Assembly: GCF_900155425.1 (NCBI RefSeq)
Contig: NZ_LT700191.1
Coordinates: 1,263,198 to 1,327,197 of the forward strand
Length of the DNA stretch: 64,000 nt
From: Parabacteroides massiliensis
Lineage (GTDB): Bacteria > Bacteroidota > Bacteroidia > Bacteroidales > Tannerellaceae
Direction: 5' to 3'
Shown here in pieces: positions 37,710 through 47,626 of the stretch; positions within the stretch are counted from its first letter, which is position 1; each line of letters starts with the position of its first letter. The position numbers and the translations under genes are program-made. The notes under the pieces were generated by a model. That model searched no databases. It saw only the letters and a list, made by a program, of their open reading frames with translations, and was not told the DNA's origin.

Positions 37710-38603
37710 ATGAGCATATCGATAAGAAATCTCAATAAAGTGTATCCGAATGGAAATCATGCGTTGAAAGACGTTTGTCTGGAAATACCGACCGGTATGT
37801 TCGGGCTGTTAGGGCCGAATGGGGCAGGTAAATCTACTTTGATGCGTATTTTGGTGGCCCTTATGGAACCGACTTCGGGCGAGGTGAATATCTGCGGGTA
37901 CGACCTGATGCGGCAGCGCAAGGAGATACGGGGCATATTGGGATATCTGCCGCAGGATTTCCGTTTTTTTGCCAAATATAAAACATACGAGTTTTTGGAC
38001 TATGCTGCTCGTCTTTCCGGCATGAACCGTAAGTCTTTGCGGAAGAATGCGGTGGATGAGATGCTGGAAAACGTCGGGCTTTTCGATGTGCGCGACCGCT
38101 ATGCCAATAAGCTGTCGGGAGGTATGAAGCGCCGTTTGGGGATTGCGCAGGCATTGATCCACCATCCGAAAGTGATTATTGTGGACGAACCTACGACGGG
38201 ACTCGATCCCGAAGAGCGAATCCGTTTCCGTAACCTACTGTCGGAAGTCAGTGAAAATGACGTGACGATAATCCTTTCCACCCATATCGTGGGCGATATA
38301 TCGAGTACGTGCAACTGCATGGCGCTTATGAATAAAGGGGAAGTTTCTTTCTATGGCTCCCCACAGGACATGTTGAGGCAGGCGGAAGGAAAAGTGTGGC
38401 GCATACGGGTGACAGGCGACAAGCTGCATGAAGTGGATAAACTGTACCCGGTTATCTCGACGATTCCATCCGGTACGGGCTGGGAAGTGCAGGTCGTGGC
38501 CGACGAGGTGCAGGGATATGATGCGGAATCCTATCCGCCGAACCTGGAACATGCCTATGTCTACTATATGGAAAACAAGTTGAACCGTTGGAGAAACGAT
38601 TAA
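37710..38603 (+). CDS. ABC transporter ATP-binding protein, first gene of the ABC-RND operon
   Basis: A 297-residue CcmA/NatA-type ABC ATPase. The A-loop strand is ISIRNLNKVY. Walker A is LLGPNGAGKSTLMRI (~34-48), the Q-loop LGYLPQDFRF, the signature KLSGGMKRRLGIAQ, Walker B VIIVDEPTTGLDP and the switch His in LSTHIVGD. A C-terminal ~70-residue extension (EGKVWRIRVTGDKLHEVDKL...NLEHAYVYY) is typical of ATPases paired with ABC-2 permeases. It is closely similar to the ATPase domain at the end of the RND fusion further down (both have GMFGLLGPNGAGKSTLMRI, WEFLDY or YEFLDY, and FRNLL). The permease follows after 16 nt. The ATG at 37710 is used. Confidence 0.92.
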   Translation: MSISIRNLNKVYPNGNHALKDVCLEIPTGMFGLLGPNGAGKSTLMRILVALMEPTSGEVNICGYDLMRQRKEIRGILGYLPQDFRFFAKYKTYEFLDYAARLSGMNRKSLRKNAVDEMLENVGLFDVRDRYANKLSGGMKRRLGIAQALIHHPKVIIVDEPTTGLDPEERIRFRNLLSEVSENDVTIILSTHIVGDISSTCNCMALMNKGEVSFYGSPQDMLRQAEGKVWRIRVTGDKLHEVDKLYPVISTIPSGTGWEVQVVADEVQGYDAESYPPNLEHAYVYYMENKLNRWRND

Positions 38604-38619
38604 AAGAGACCGTTTGCCT

Positions 38620-41600
38620 ATGTCATTTATAACGAACATACGATCCGTAGCCAAATACGAAAGCAAGATACTGGTGAGAAGCTGGTTCTTCCGTATCTTT
38701 ACTCTGCTTGCCGTGGTGTTTTTAGGGTTCTTCAACTTTGCCATGATGTTAATGGAGGATAATTTCGGCCTGTGGTTCGTGAAAGCGGTTTCATCCAATA
38801 TACCCTATCTGAACCTGTTGCTGTTAAACACAGGGCAGGCGGTGGTCGCCGTCTTCCTTTCTTCCGAATTTTTGAAAAGGGACAAGAAGCTCGATACTTC
38901 CGAGGTCTTTTATGTCCGGCCGCTCAGTAATGCCGAGTATGTGGTCGGGAAAATATGGGGAAACCTCAGGGTGTTCCTGCTTCTGAACCTGCTTGTATTG
39001 GCGATTGTGTTGGCTTTCAACTTTATGGCTTCCGGCATAGCTGTCGATCTGCCGGCTTATGGGGTGTATTTCCTTCTGATCAGCATACCGACGCTGATCT
39101 TTATTATCGGCCTTTCCATTTTCCTGATGCTGCTGTTGAGGAACCAGGCGTTGACCTTCATCCTGTTGTTGGGGTATATCGGGCTGACGTTGTTTTATAT
39201 ACAGGATAAGTTCTACTACCTGTTCGATTATATGGTGTATAACCTGCCGTTGTTCAAATCGACGATTGTCGGGTTCAGCAGTCTGGAGCTGATCTTGAAC
39301 CACCGGGCGATTTATTTCTTTACCGGTCTGGGATTCATCTTCTTTACGATCTTCCTGTTCAAGCGGTTGCCTAATGCCCGGAGGAGCCACTATCCGTGGC
39401 TGTTCCTTTCGCTCTGCATGTTCTTGCTGGCGGGGACGGCGGGTTTCCGGCATGTACGTTCGATTCTCAGGGAAGGAGAAATGCGTGCTTTGTACACAAG
39501 CATCAACAATAAATATGTCCATGAACCGAAGATGGCGATCGACCGCTACGATATTTCGGTGGAGCAGGAGCCCGAAACGATCCGTTCCGTTGTCGGGATG
39601 AAAGGGATGGCGCTCGCTGCATCGGAAGTATTTACCTTCTGCCTGAATCCCGGATTGAGGGTCGAGGAGGTGAAGGAAGGAGAGAAGCCGTTGGACTTTA
39701 AGCGGGAGGAACAGATTTTAGCGGTAGATTTCGGGAGGAAGATAGAAAAGGGCGATACCGTTTCGCTTTCGATCCGTTATGAGGGGAGGATAAAGGATGA
39801 TTTCTGCTATCTGGATATCCCGGAAGAGGTCTTGCAGCAACCGTATGATAAGGAAATGCTCAAGCTCGATAAAAAATATAGCTTTCAGACACCCGATTAT
39901 GTGTTGTTTACGCCCGAAACCTACTGGTATCCGCGTCCCGGCACGGGGTATAGCGACAAGAGCCCCGACTGGCAACAAACCTATTTCAGCCGTTTTCGAC
40001 TGGATGTGAAACCGCTTCCCGGCCTGGTCTCTATTTCGCAGTCGGCAAACAACCCCTATCAGTCTGTTTCCCTGATTATCGGTAAATACGAGCAGAAGAG
40101 CGTGGAAAGCGACAGTACGCTCTATAGCGTCTGGCATATAAAGGGGCACGATTATTATGAGGCGGCGTTCGATTCGATCCGCGATACGATTCCGGGACTG
40201 ATCCGCAACTTGCGGGAGAATCTCGAACGCACGTATAAGTTGAGTTACCCGTTCGACCGGTTTTCTGTGGTGGAGGTTCCGGCACAGTTCTACAGTTATG
40301 TCCGTTCCTGGTCGCAGGCGCAGGAAGTGGTGCAGCCGGAAATGGTTCTTTTCCCGGAATTGGGCTGTATGTTCAATCAGACGGACTTTGTCAGAAGCAA
40401 GGAAAACCAGATGAAATGGTCGAAGCGGGGAGGGCGCGAAATCAGCGGAGAGGAGGCGGAGATACGGGTGATGAACAATTTCCTGTGGCTTTTCTTGCAG
40501 ACGGAAGGTAACTATAATTTCTCTTCCGGCAGCCGGGGCAAGTATAATATCTCCTCCCAAAGCAATCCGTATTTCCTGTTTCCCGAACTCTATAATTTCC
40601 GGTATAACATTTATTCTTCCGAATGGCCTGTCACGAACCGGTTGGTCGAGCTTTATCTGCAAAGGAAGTCCGATAACAACGGATGGGAACGTGAGATAAA
40701 CGGAATCAGCAATAACGAGAAAGCGAACCTGCTGATGGAGAAACATTCGTTTAAAGAACTTTTGTCTGATGTGGAACACCGCGACTTGCTGAATAACACG
40801 ATCAGCCTGAAAGGGTATTACCTGTTTGCTCCAGCCGAGGTGAATATGGGGGTAAGCCTGTTCCGAGATTCTCTGTATGCCTTGCTGGAACGAAACGAGT
40901 TTCGGAATATGCGTTTCGAGAATCTGTTGGATACGTTGGGGATGATCAGCGGGTCCGATATCCGTGCGGGTATTTCTGGGTGGGACCGTCCGACGCCTCT
41001 TCCTTTCTATACGATCGGTCAGCCCGAAGTGACTAAAATTACGAATAAGGGACAGGAGAGCTTTGTGTTGAAGCAACAGGTCAGCAATAATTCCGATCAC
41101 GACGGTATGCTTCAACTCGATATACAGGCCGGAAGCTATGGTCCGAATATCGATCCGCGTACGAGCCGCAAACTGCCTCTTGCCGCCCGGCAGACCAAAT
41201 TGCTGGTAACGGTCTGGGAAGGGGCGCCTCGCCAGGTGGATGTGAATACGCTGATATCCGGTAATCTGCCGAATATCCTGAACCTGCCTGTTGCCAACAT
41301 TCGGGAAGAGCGGGAGAGAGCGGTCGATACCGAAGGCGATTTCATTGTTGCGGACTTCTCTCCCGAAGTGGAAGGGGAGGTGATCGTGGATAATGAAGAT
41401 TCTCTTTTCTCCCTGTCCGAACCGGCCGTGGTCGGGCTTCTGCCCAAGTGGCTCGACAAGGTGGAAGATACCTCTTTCAAGTATGCCGGTGTCTCTCCCT
41501 GGCGTGCCCCGTTGCAGTGGACGGCTACGACGAATGCTGCCTACTATGGACGCTATATCCGGTCAGCCTATGTGATCAAGAGCGGCAACGGAAGCCAGAC

Positions 41601-41892
41601 GGCAACCTGGAAAGTACCGATTCCTTCTGCCGGACAATATGACGTCTACTATTATGTCTCCAAAGACAATGAGCTGAAATATAATAAACAGGCCGGTGGG
41701 GAATACCATTTTAAGGTGAAGTATGATGAAGAAAACGAAGATGCTTATATAGACCTGAAAAGAGCGAATGAAGGGTGGGAACCGATAGGCGCCTATTACT
41801 TCAGTTCCGATACGGTCCGGATCACCCTGACGAACGAATGCAAACTACGGAGTGTGACGGCCGATGCGGTCAAAATAGTAAAACGATATTAA
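38620..41892 (+). CDS. ABC-2 permease fused to M1-peptidase-like domain lacking the zinc motif
   Basis: A 1090-residue protein. The N-terminal ~275 residues form an ABC-2 membrane domain of about six or seven helices (for example VFLLLNLLVLAIVLAFNFMA, IFIIGLSIFLMLLL). A large extracytoplasmic region follows. Around 300-620 it resembles the fused M1 aminopeptidase-like part of known permease/M1 proteins (YDISVEQEPETIRSVVGMKG, FCLNPGLRVEEV, TPETYWYPRPG), but the expected HExxH is absent; the matching stretch reads VVQPEMVLFPELGCMF. The last ~120 residues look like a golvesin-type carbohydrate-binding or beta-sandwich domain (GNGSQTATWKVPIPSAGQYDVYYYVS). It is probably the partner of the upstream ATPase, with a non-catalytic periplasmic domain. 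The ATG at 38620 is chosen over a TTG at 38614. Confidence 0.82.
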   Translation: MSFITNIRSVAKYESKILVRSWFFRIFTLLAVVFLGFFNFAMMLMEDNFGLWFVKAVSSNIPYLNLLLLNTGQAVVAVFLSSEFLKRDKKLDTSEVFYVRPLSNAEYVVGKIWGNLRVFLLLNLLVLAIVLAFNFMASGIAVDLPAYGVYFLLISIPTLIFIIGLSIFLMLLLRNQALTFILLLGYIGLTLFYIQDKFYYLFDYMVYNLPLFKSTIVGFSSLELILNHRAIYFFTGLGFIFFTIFLFKRLPNARRSHYPWLFLSLCMFLLAGTAGFRHVRSILREGEMRALYTSINNKYVHEPKMAIDRYDISVEQEPETIRSVVGMKGMALAASEVFTFCLNPGLRVEEVKEGEKPLDFKREEQILAVDFGRKIEKGDTVSLSIRYEGRIKDDFCYLDIPEEVLQQPYDKEMLKLDKKYSFQTPDYVLFTPETYWYPRPGTGYSDKSPDWQQTYFSRFRLDVKPLPGLVSISQSANNPYQSVSLIIGKYEQKSVESDSTLYSVWHIKGHDYYEAAFDSIRDTIPGLIRNLRENLERTYKLSYPFDRFSVVEVPAQFYSYVRSWSQAQEVVQPEMVLFPELGCMFNQTDFVRSKENQMKWSKRGGREISGEEAEIRVMNNFLWLFLQTEGNYNFSSGSRGKYNISSQSNPYFLFPELYNFRYNIYSSEWPVTNRLVELYLQRKSDNNGWEREINGISNNEKANLLMEKHSFKELLSDVEHRDLLNNTISLKGYYLFAPAEVNMGVSLFRDSLYALLERNEFRNMRFENLLDTLGMISGSDIRAGISGWDRPTPLPFYTIGQPEVTKITNKGQESFVLKQQVSNNSDHDGMLQLDIQAGSYGPNIDPRTSRKLPLAARQTKLLVTVWEGAPRQVDVNTLISGNLPNILNLPVANIREERERAVDTEGDFIVADFSPEVEGEVIVDNEDSLFSLSEPAVVGLLPKWLDKVEDTSFKYAGVSPWRAPLQWTATTNAAYYGRYIRSAYVIKSGNGSQTATWKVPIPSAGQYDVYYYVSKDNELKYNKQAGGEYHFKVKYDEENEDAYIDLKRANEGWEPIGAYYFSSDTVRITLTNECKLRSVTADAVKIVKRY

Positions 41893-41929
41893 TAGAATTA
41901 GATACATGATACGAAGAGAGTTACTATCC

Positions 41930-43405
41930 ATGAAAAAGATAATGCTGACGGCTGCCGTCTGCCTGGGACTGTCTGTCCCGTCGCAGGGGCAGATATCGCT
42001 GACGATCGAGAAGGCGATGGATATAGCAGAGGAGCATAGTCCTTCCCTGCGCCGTTCCCACATGAACCTGGAACGTTATCAGCAGAACCTGGTCGCACAG
42101 CGGGCTTCCCTGAAATCGAAGTTCTCGTTGAACCTCAATCCGGTGGATTACAGCAAGAGCCGCAGTTTTGACAACCGCCTGTCTCAATGGTACACGAACG
42201 AACGGTTCAGTACGACCGGAACGTTCCAGGTGGACCAGCCGATCTTGTGGACGGATGGTGTCCTCTCGTTGATCAACCGTTTCGGGTGGCAGGATAACAA
42301 TTCCAATATCGACGGAACGAAGACCAGCAACAAGGCATTCAGCAACGATCTCTACCTGCAACTCTCGCAACCTATCTTTACTTATAACAAGCGCAAAATG
42401 GAACTGCAGCAGATCGAATACGATTATGAGAATGCCAACATCAGTTATGCGTTGCAACGGTTGAGTACGGAAAAGGATATCACCCAACAGTTCTATTCCG
42501 TCTATATGACACAGAGCCAACTGGCCATCACCAGGGAGGAACTGACCAATGCACAGCAAAGCTACGAGATTATCAAGAACAAGGTGGAAGCCGACCTGGC
42601 TGCCCGCGATGAGTTGTTCCAGGCGGAAGTGAATCTTGCTTCCGCACGTTCTTCACTGGAAGAACAGCAGGTGTCGCTTGAAAACTCGAAAGACCAGTTG
42701 AAGCAGACGTTGGGGATGGACCTGAACGAGGACATCATGGTCTTTGCCGAAGTGCAGATCAAGCCGGTGGAAGTGAATCTGGAAAAGGCGATACAGCATG
42801 GGCTCGAATCGCGTCTGGAACTGCGGCAGCGTGAGATCGAGAGCAAAGAACTGGCTTTCGACATGATCAAGACGAAGGCTCTGAACGAGTTCAAGGGAGA
42901 TATTGCTCTTTCTTTCGGTCTGATCGGTGATAACCGGCATCTGGAAAAGATTTATAATAACCCGACACAAAATCCGCGTGTCGCCATCAGCTTCAGCGTC
43001 CCTATCTTCGATTGGGGAGAGAAGAAAGCCCGTGTCAAGGCGCAGGAAGTAGCCCAAAAGATCAACCGGCTGGAGTTTCATGAGGACAAGGTCAACATCG
43101 AACTGAACATCCGCCAGACCTGGCGTAGCTTGGAAAATTTGCTTTCGCAGATCAAGATAGCCGAGCAGAACGTTGCAAATGCACAGCGGACCTATGACCT
43201 GAACCTGACCCGTTACCGGGAGGGCGATATCACCGGTATGGACATGAACCAGTTCCAGACCCAGCTTTCAAGTAAAAAGATCGCCTATACGCAGGCGCTT
43301 ATCAATTATAAGATCGAATTGTTGAACCTCAAGATACTTTCCCTCTACGACTTCGAGCATGATGTGCCCATTGTCCCGATGGAAGATTTAGTAACGAAAA
43401 AGTAG
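41930..43405 (+). CDS. TolC-family outer-membrane efflux protein
   Basis: A 491-residue outer-membrane factor with signal peptide MLTAAVCLGLSVPSQG. It has two TolC repeats rich in long helices: the first around ISLTIEKAMDIAEEHSPSLRRS, the second around LEKAIQHGLESRLELRQREIESKELAFDM with the conserved NP-like region NPRVAISFSVPIFDWG. It would form the exit duct for the pumps encoded downstream and possibly for the ABC parts upstream. An ATG at 41906 would add eight residues. The fusion-protein gene starts 1 nt after its stop. Confidence 0.92.
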   Translation: MKKIMLTAAVCLGLSVPSQGQISLTIEKAMDIAEEHSPSLRRSHMNLERYQQNLVAQRASLKSKFSLNLNPVDYSKSRSFDNRLSQWYTNERFSTTGTFQVDQPILWTDGVLSLINRFGWQDNNSNIDGTKTSNKAFSNDLYLQLSQPIFTYNKRKMELQQIEYDYENANISYALQRLSTEKDITQQFYSVYMTQSQLAITREELTNAQQSYEIIKNKVEADLAARDELFQAEVNLASARSSLEEQQVSLENSKDQLKQTLGMDLNEDIMVFAEVQIKPVEVNLEKAIQHGLESRLELRQREIESKELAFDMIKTKALNEFKGDIALSFGLIGDNRHLEKIYNNPTQNPRVAISFSVPIFDWGEKKARVKAQEVAQKINRLEFHEDKVNIELNIRQTWRSLENLLSQIKIAEQNVANAQRTYDLNLTRYREGDITGMDMNQFQTQLSSKKIAYTQALINYKIELLNLKILSLYDFEHDVPIVPMEDLVTKK

Positions 43406-43406
43406 T

Positions 43407-44465
43407 ATGAACATGAAATATACAATCACATCTCTCTTATTGTTTGCTTTGTTGGCGACCGGTTGTAACAATCAGCCGCAGAATACGCCGAATGATATCG
43501 CCACACCCGTGTCGGTGACGGAATTGAAGGAAGGCTCTATCAGCAAGCTTGTCAATACGACCGGGACGGCACAGCCGACCTACGGGGTGACGCTCAATTC
43601 CGAAATGAGCGGCCTCTATAAGCTGCAAACCAATCCCCGTACAGGCAAGCCCTTTAAACTGGGCGATATTGTCTCCAAAGGACAACTGATTGTCCGGCTG
43701 GAAGACCGGGAATACGAAAACGGCATCGCTATCGACGCCAAAGAGTTGAGTCTCGAAATTGCCGAACAGGAGCAGGTGAAGCAGAAAGCCCTGTATGAGA
43801 AAGGCGGTGTGACGCTTAGCGAAATGCGTAATACGGAGGTGAAAGTGACAAACGCCCGCTACGACTACGAGAACGGGAAACTCAATCTGGAGAAGATGAA
43901 TGTCAAAGCTCCTTTCGACGGTGTGATCGTGGACTTGCCTCACTATACGTCCGATGTACGTATCGAACAGGGGAAACCGGTAGTCGGCATCATGGACTAT
44001 GCCCGTATGTATATGGATATCAACCTGCCGGAAAGCGCGATCGGGTATGTGAAAGCGGATCAGCCGGTCTATATCACCCATTATACGTTGCCCGGAGATA
44101 CGATCCGGGGAGTGATCAGCGAACTGTCGCCCGCTATCAGTTCCGAAACCCGTACCTTCAAAGGGAAGATACTGATACAGAACGAGGGGTTGAAACTTCG
44201 TCCCGGTATGTTCGTCAAAGCTGATATCGTGGTGAACAAGGCAGACAGCGCCATCATCATACCGAAAGATGTGATCCAGTCCAACCGCCGTGTCAAATAC
44301 GTTTATATCGTCGAGAAGAACACGGCTCTGCTCCGCGAGCTTAAAACCGGGCTGGAGGACGACAAGAACATCCAGATACTGGAAGGGCTGAAAGAAAACG
44401 ATAACCTGGTGGTGAAAGGTTTCGAGACATTAAAAGAGAATGCAAAGGTAAAGGTTCAGAAATGA
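43407..44465 (+). CDS. RND efflux periplasmic adaptor (membrane fusion protein), lipoprotein
   Basis: A 352-residue adaptor with a lipoprotein signal (LLLFALLATGC, Cys20). Recognisable parts are the lipoyl half-motif VSKGQLIVRLEDREYENGI, a short alpha-hairpin (ELSLEIAEQEQVKQKALYEKGGVTLSEMRNTEVKVTNARYDYEN), the second lipoyl half VKAPFDGVIVDLP and a beta-barrel domain ending LRPGMFVKADIVVN and the membrane-proximal PKDVIQSNRRVKYVYIVE. The alpha-hairpin is short, as in many RND adaptors. The stop overlaps the RND start by 4 nt (ATGA), so translation is coupled. Confidence 0.93.
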   Translation: MNMKYTITSLLLFALLATGCNNQPQNTPNDIATPVSVTELKEGSISKLVNTTGTAQPTYGVTLNSEMSGLYKLQTNPRTGKPFKLGDIVSKGQLIVRLEDREYENGIAIDAKELSLEIAEQEQVKQKALYEKGGVTLSEMRNTEVKVTNARYDYENGKLNLEKMNVKAPFDGVIVDLPHYTSDVRIEQGKPVVGIMDYARMYMDINLPESAIGYVKADQPVYITHYTLPGDTIRGVISELSPAISSETRTFKGKILIQNEGLKLRPGMFVKADIVVNKADSAIIIPKDVIQSNRRVKYVYIVEKNTALLRELKTGLEDDKNIQILEGLKENDNLVVKGFETLKENAKVKVQK

Positions 44466-47400
44466 AAAGTATCATCAAATTTGCGGTAAGCAATCCGGTT
44501 ACGATCTTTATGCTGGTACTGGCGATCTTGCTGTTGGGCAAGATTTCCTACGACCAGTTGGCAGTCGACCTGTTGCCCGACCTGAACAGTCCCCGCCTCT
44601 TTATCGAGCTGAAGGCAGGCGAACGTCCGCCGGAGGAGATCGAGAAGCAGTTTGTCAAGAACATGGAGTCGATGGCGATCCGGCAGAGCGACGTGACACA
44701 GGTATCGTCCGTGATTCGTGCCGGTTCCGCCCGCATCACGGTCGAGTACACTTGGAAGAAAGATATGGACGAGGCTTTTCTCGATTTGCAGAAAGCCATG
44801 AACCCTTTTGCCCAGAACAAGGATATCACCGAACTCAAGATCACGCAGCACGATCCGAACCAGTCGCCCGTCGTCCTGATCGGACTTTCGCACCGTAGCA
44901 TTACCGATATGGCGGAGCTTCGGAAAGTAGCGGAGAGTTATATCCGTAATGAGTTGATCCGTCTGGAGGGGGTGGCGGATGTCACGCTGTCGGGTGATGA
45001 GGTCAGTACGCTGATGATCCGTACGGACCCTTATAAACTGGATGCTTTTAAGTTGACGATAAATGATCTGTCTTCCAAGATAGAGGCGAATAACCAAAGC
45101 ATATCCGGTGGTCGTGTCAGCGAGTTGGGGCTGCAATACCTGGTCAAGAGTTCGAGCTTGTTTGCGACGGAGAGCGATTTTGAGAATCTGATTGTCGGTT
45201 ACAAGCCGGTTACAGCCGAGACAAGCGGGACAGCAGCTTCGGGAACTTCCGGCGTGGCTGCATCATCGTCTGCGGACAAAGCCCCGATTTTCCTGCGCGA
45301 AGTCGCTACCGTCGGTTTCGAGAATGCCCGTCCGGAAAATATTGTCCGCATCAATGGCGAGCGCAGTATCGGATTGTCTGTTTATAAGGAGATGCGTTTC
45401 AATACGGTGAAAGTCGTCGATGGCGTGATCCGCCGGTTGGCGGTTATCGAGCAGGCATTGCCCGGCTATCGTTTCCAGGTGATCACGAACCAGGGAACTT
45501 TTATCAAGAATGCGATAGGGGAGGTGAAGAGCAGTGCCGTCTTAGGGATCATTCTCGCGGTGGTTATCCTGTTCGTCTTCCTTCGCCGCTTAGGGACGAC
45601 GTTGATCGTCAGCCTGGCCATCCCGATTTCCATTGTCGCCACTTTCAACTTGATGTACTTCAATCATCTTACGCTCAATATCATGACGCTCGGCGGGTTG
45701 GCGCTTGGAGCCGGCATGTTGGTGGATAATGCGATCGTGGTGATCGAAAGCATTTTTCGTAATCAGGAGAAAGGAATGACGATACGTGAAGCCGCCATAA
45801 CGGGAACTTCCGAAGTGGGTGGTGCGGTCATTGCCTCGACGCTGACGACGATTGTCGTCTTCCTGCCGATTGTCTACCTGCATGGCGCTTCCGGAGAACT
45901 GTTTAAAGACCAGGCTTGGACGGTGACGTTCTCGCTGGTATCGTCGTTGTTTGTGGCGATATTGGTGATCCCGATGTTATACGATCGGATTACCGGACGG
46001 CCCGGTCTCTTCCAGTGTTTGACGCCAGATCACAAAGAAACTTGTTGTGATAGTGGCGGTTCATCTGCGGCTCCGCGTCAAGCGCAGAGACAAGGTATCC
46101 GGATTGCCGGTTACAGCCCTTTGCTGCGTATTCTGCTTCGCCATCGTTGGGGAGTGATTGGCTGCGCTCTGATGTTGTTGGTGCTGGCTGGTGCGTTGGT
46201 ACCTTTTATCGGTACGGAGTTTATGCCGAGAACTGAGAGCAAGGCGTTCTCTGCTGTTATCAAATTGCCGGAAGGGACTCCGTTGGAGCGTACCGTTTCG
46301 GCTGTCGAGAATTTGGAGGAGTTGATACGTACTATTTCGCAGGATTCCCTGTGTACGGTCTACAGCCATGTCGGATCGGGCAGCGGTTCGGAGAATGATA
46401 TATTCGAAGGCGAGAACACGGCTGTCATGAAAGTGATCCTTTCTCCCTCTTGCCCTGTTCCACCCGAAGAGGTGATGGCGCAGTTTGTCCGGACAACCGA
46501 AAACACCGAAGGGTTGGAAGTCACCCTGAAACAGGAAGAGAACTCCCTCAGTTCCCTTTTGGGAAGCGAAGGGGCTCCTATCGTGGTCGAGGTGAAAGGA
46601 GAGGAGCTGGACGAGATCGGTGCTGTCACCGGTGAAGTAATGGAACGGATGACCGGCATTCCCGGAATCTACAACATCCGGTCGTCTGTCGAAGACGGGG
46701 CTCCGGAAGTAACAGTCTCCGTCGACCGTACGGTTGCTGGTATCCATAATGTCAGCGTCTCGACCGTTATCGAGCAGTTGAAGCAGCAGCTTGGCGGTCT
46801 CGAATCCGGCAAGATGGAGTATCGGGGAGAGATGCGGGACATCCTGATCAAGGTTCCCGATATCACCTTGCATAACCTTGGTGCCTTGGTCGTACGAAGC
46901 GGTGAGAAAGAGTTCCGCTTGCAGGAGATAGCTGCGATTACCCATTCGCAAGCTCCGAAAGAAATCTTCCGTCGCGGGCAGAACCGCATCAGTAAGGTGA
47001 CGGCAAACCTCGACGCAAACTATTCGCTCGACAAGGTGGCGGACGAGATACGCCTTGCCGTGAAAGATATCGGCTTGCCTGCCAACTATTCGATTACTGT
47101 CACCGGTGAAGAAGAGAAGCGGCAGGAGTCCATGAACAGCCTGATGTTCGCTTTGGCCCTTTCGGTGATCCTGGTCTATATGGTGCTCGCTTCGCAGTTC
47201 GAGTCGCTGTTGCATCCTTTCACGATCCTGCTGACAATCCCGTTGGCGGTGGTAGGGGCGATCCTGCTGTTCTTCCTGACGGGGACGACGATTAACATGA
47301 TGGGAGTGATCGGCATCGTGATGCTGGTAGGTATTGCGGTGAACAACTCGATTATCTTGGTCGACCGTATCAACCAGTTGAAACAATCCGGAATGGAGCT

Positions 47401-47626
47401 GACGGATGCCATCGTGGAATCCGGCCAGCAGCGTATCCGCCCGATCCTGATGACGACGCTCACGACGATCCTCGCCCTCCTGCCGATGACGTTCGGCTTC
47501 GGTGAAGGGGCTTCGCTCCGTTCACCTATGGCGATCGCGGTGATCGGTGGGTTGGTGACTTCGACCGTCATGAGCCTGATGGTGATCCCGTGTGTATATT
47601 ATGTATTTGAAAAAATGAAAAGATGA
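44462..47626 (+). CDS. RND efflux pump inner-membrane subunit (first)
   Basis: A 1054-residue HAE1-type RND transporter with 12 expected membrane helices and two large periplasmic loops. N-terminal IIKFAVSNPVTIFMLVLAIL and the TM4 LGGLALGAGMLVDNAIVVIES are typical; the relay position reads VDN where AcrB has VDD. The C-terminal half starts LLRHRWGVIGCALMLLV and shows the family ending GVIGIVMLVGIAVNNSIILVDRINQLK. Two odd low-complexity inserts are present: TSGTAASGTSGVAASSSAD (~258) in the first periplasmic loop, and a cysteine-containing stretch QCLTPDHKETCCDSGGSS (~519) in the central cytoplasmic linker. It overlaps the neighbouring genes by 4 nt at both ends. Confidence 0.95.
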   Translation: MKSIIKFAVSNPVTIFMLVLAILLLGKISYDQLAVDLLPDLNSPRLFIELKAGERPPEEIEKQFVKNMESMAIRQSDVTQVSSVIRAGSARITVEYTWKKDMDEAFLDLQKAMNPFAQNKDITELKITQHDPNQSPVVLIGLSHRSITDMAELRKVAESYIRNELIRLEGVADVTLSGDEVSTLMIRTDPYKLDAFKLTINDLSSKIEANNQSISGGRVSELGLQYLVKSSSLFATESDFENLIVGYKPVTAETSGTAASGTSGVAASSSADKAPIFLREVATVGFENARPENIVRINGERSIGLSVYKEMRFNTVKVVDGVIRRLAVIEQALPGYRFQVITNQGTFIKNAIGEVKSSAVLGIILAVVILFVFLRRLGTTLIVSLAIPISIVATFNLMYFNHLTLNIMTLGGLALGAGMLVDNAIVVIESIFRNQEKGMTIREAAITGTSEVGGAVIASTLTTIVVFLPIVYLHGASGELFKDQAWTVTFSLVSSLFVAILVIPMLYDRITGRPGLFQCLTPDHKETCCDSGGSSAAPRQAQRQGIRIAGYSPLLRILLRHRWGVIGCALMLLVLAGALVPFIGTEFMPRTESKAFSAVIKLPEGTPLERTVSAVENLEELIRTISQDSLCTVYSHVGSGSGSENDIFEGENTAVMKVILSPSCPVPPEEVMAQFVRTTENTEGLEVTLKQEENSLSSLLGSEGAPIVVEVKGEELDEIGAVTGEVMERMTGIPGIYNIRSSVEDGAPEVTVSVDRTVAGIHNVSVSTVIEQLKQQLGGLESGKMEYRGEMRDILIKVPDITLHNLGALVVRSGEKEFRLQEIAAITHSQAPKEIFRRGQNRISKVTANLDANYSLDKVADEIRLAVKDIGLPANYSITVTGEEEKRQESMNSLMFALALSVILVYMVLASQFESLLHPFTILLTIPLAVVGAILLFFLTGTTINMMGVIGIVMLVGIAVNNSIILVDRINQLKQSGMELTDAIVESGQQRIRPILMTTLTTILALLPMTFGFGEGASLRSPMAIAVIGGLVTSTVMSLMVIPCVYYVFEKMKR

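Noticed and set aside
39718-41115. 465-codon antisense frame within the permease/M1-like gene
   Set aside because: Low-complexity, His/Arg/Ile-rich translation without motifs, fully inside a clear gene on the plus strand.
46061-47386. 441-codon antisense frame in the first RND gene
   Set aside because: Arg/His/Gln-rich shadow of a GC-rich coding region; the RND protein is complete on the other strand.
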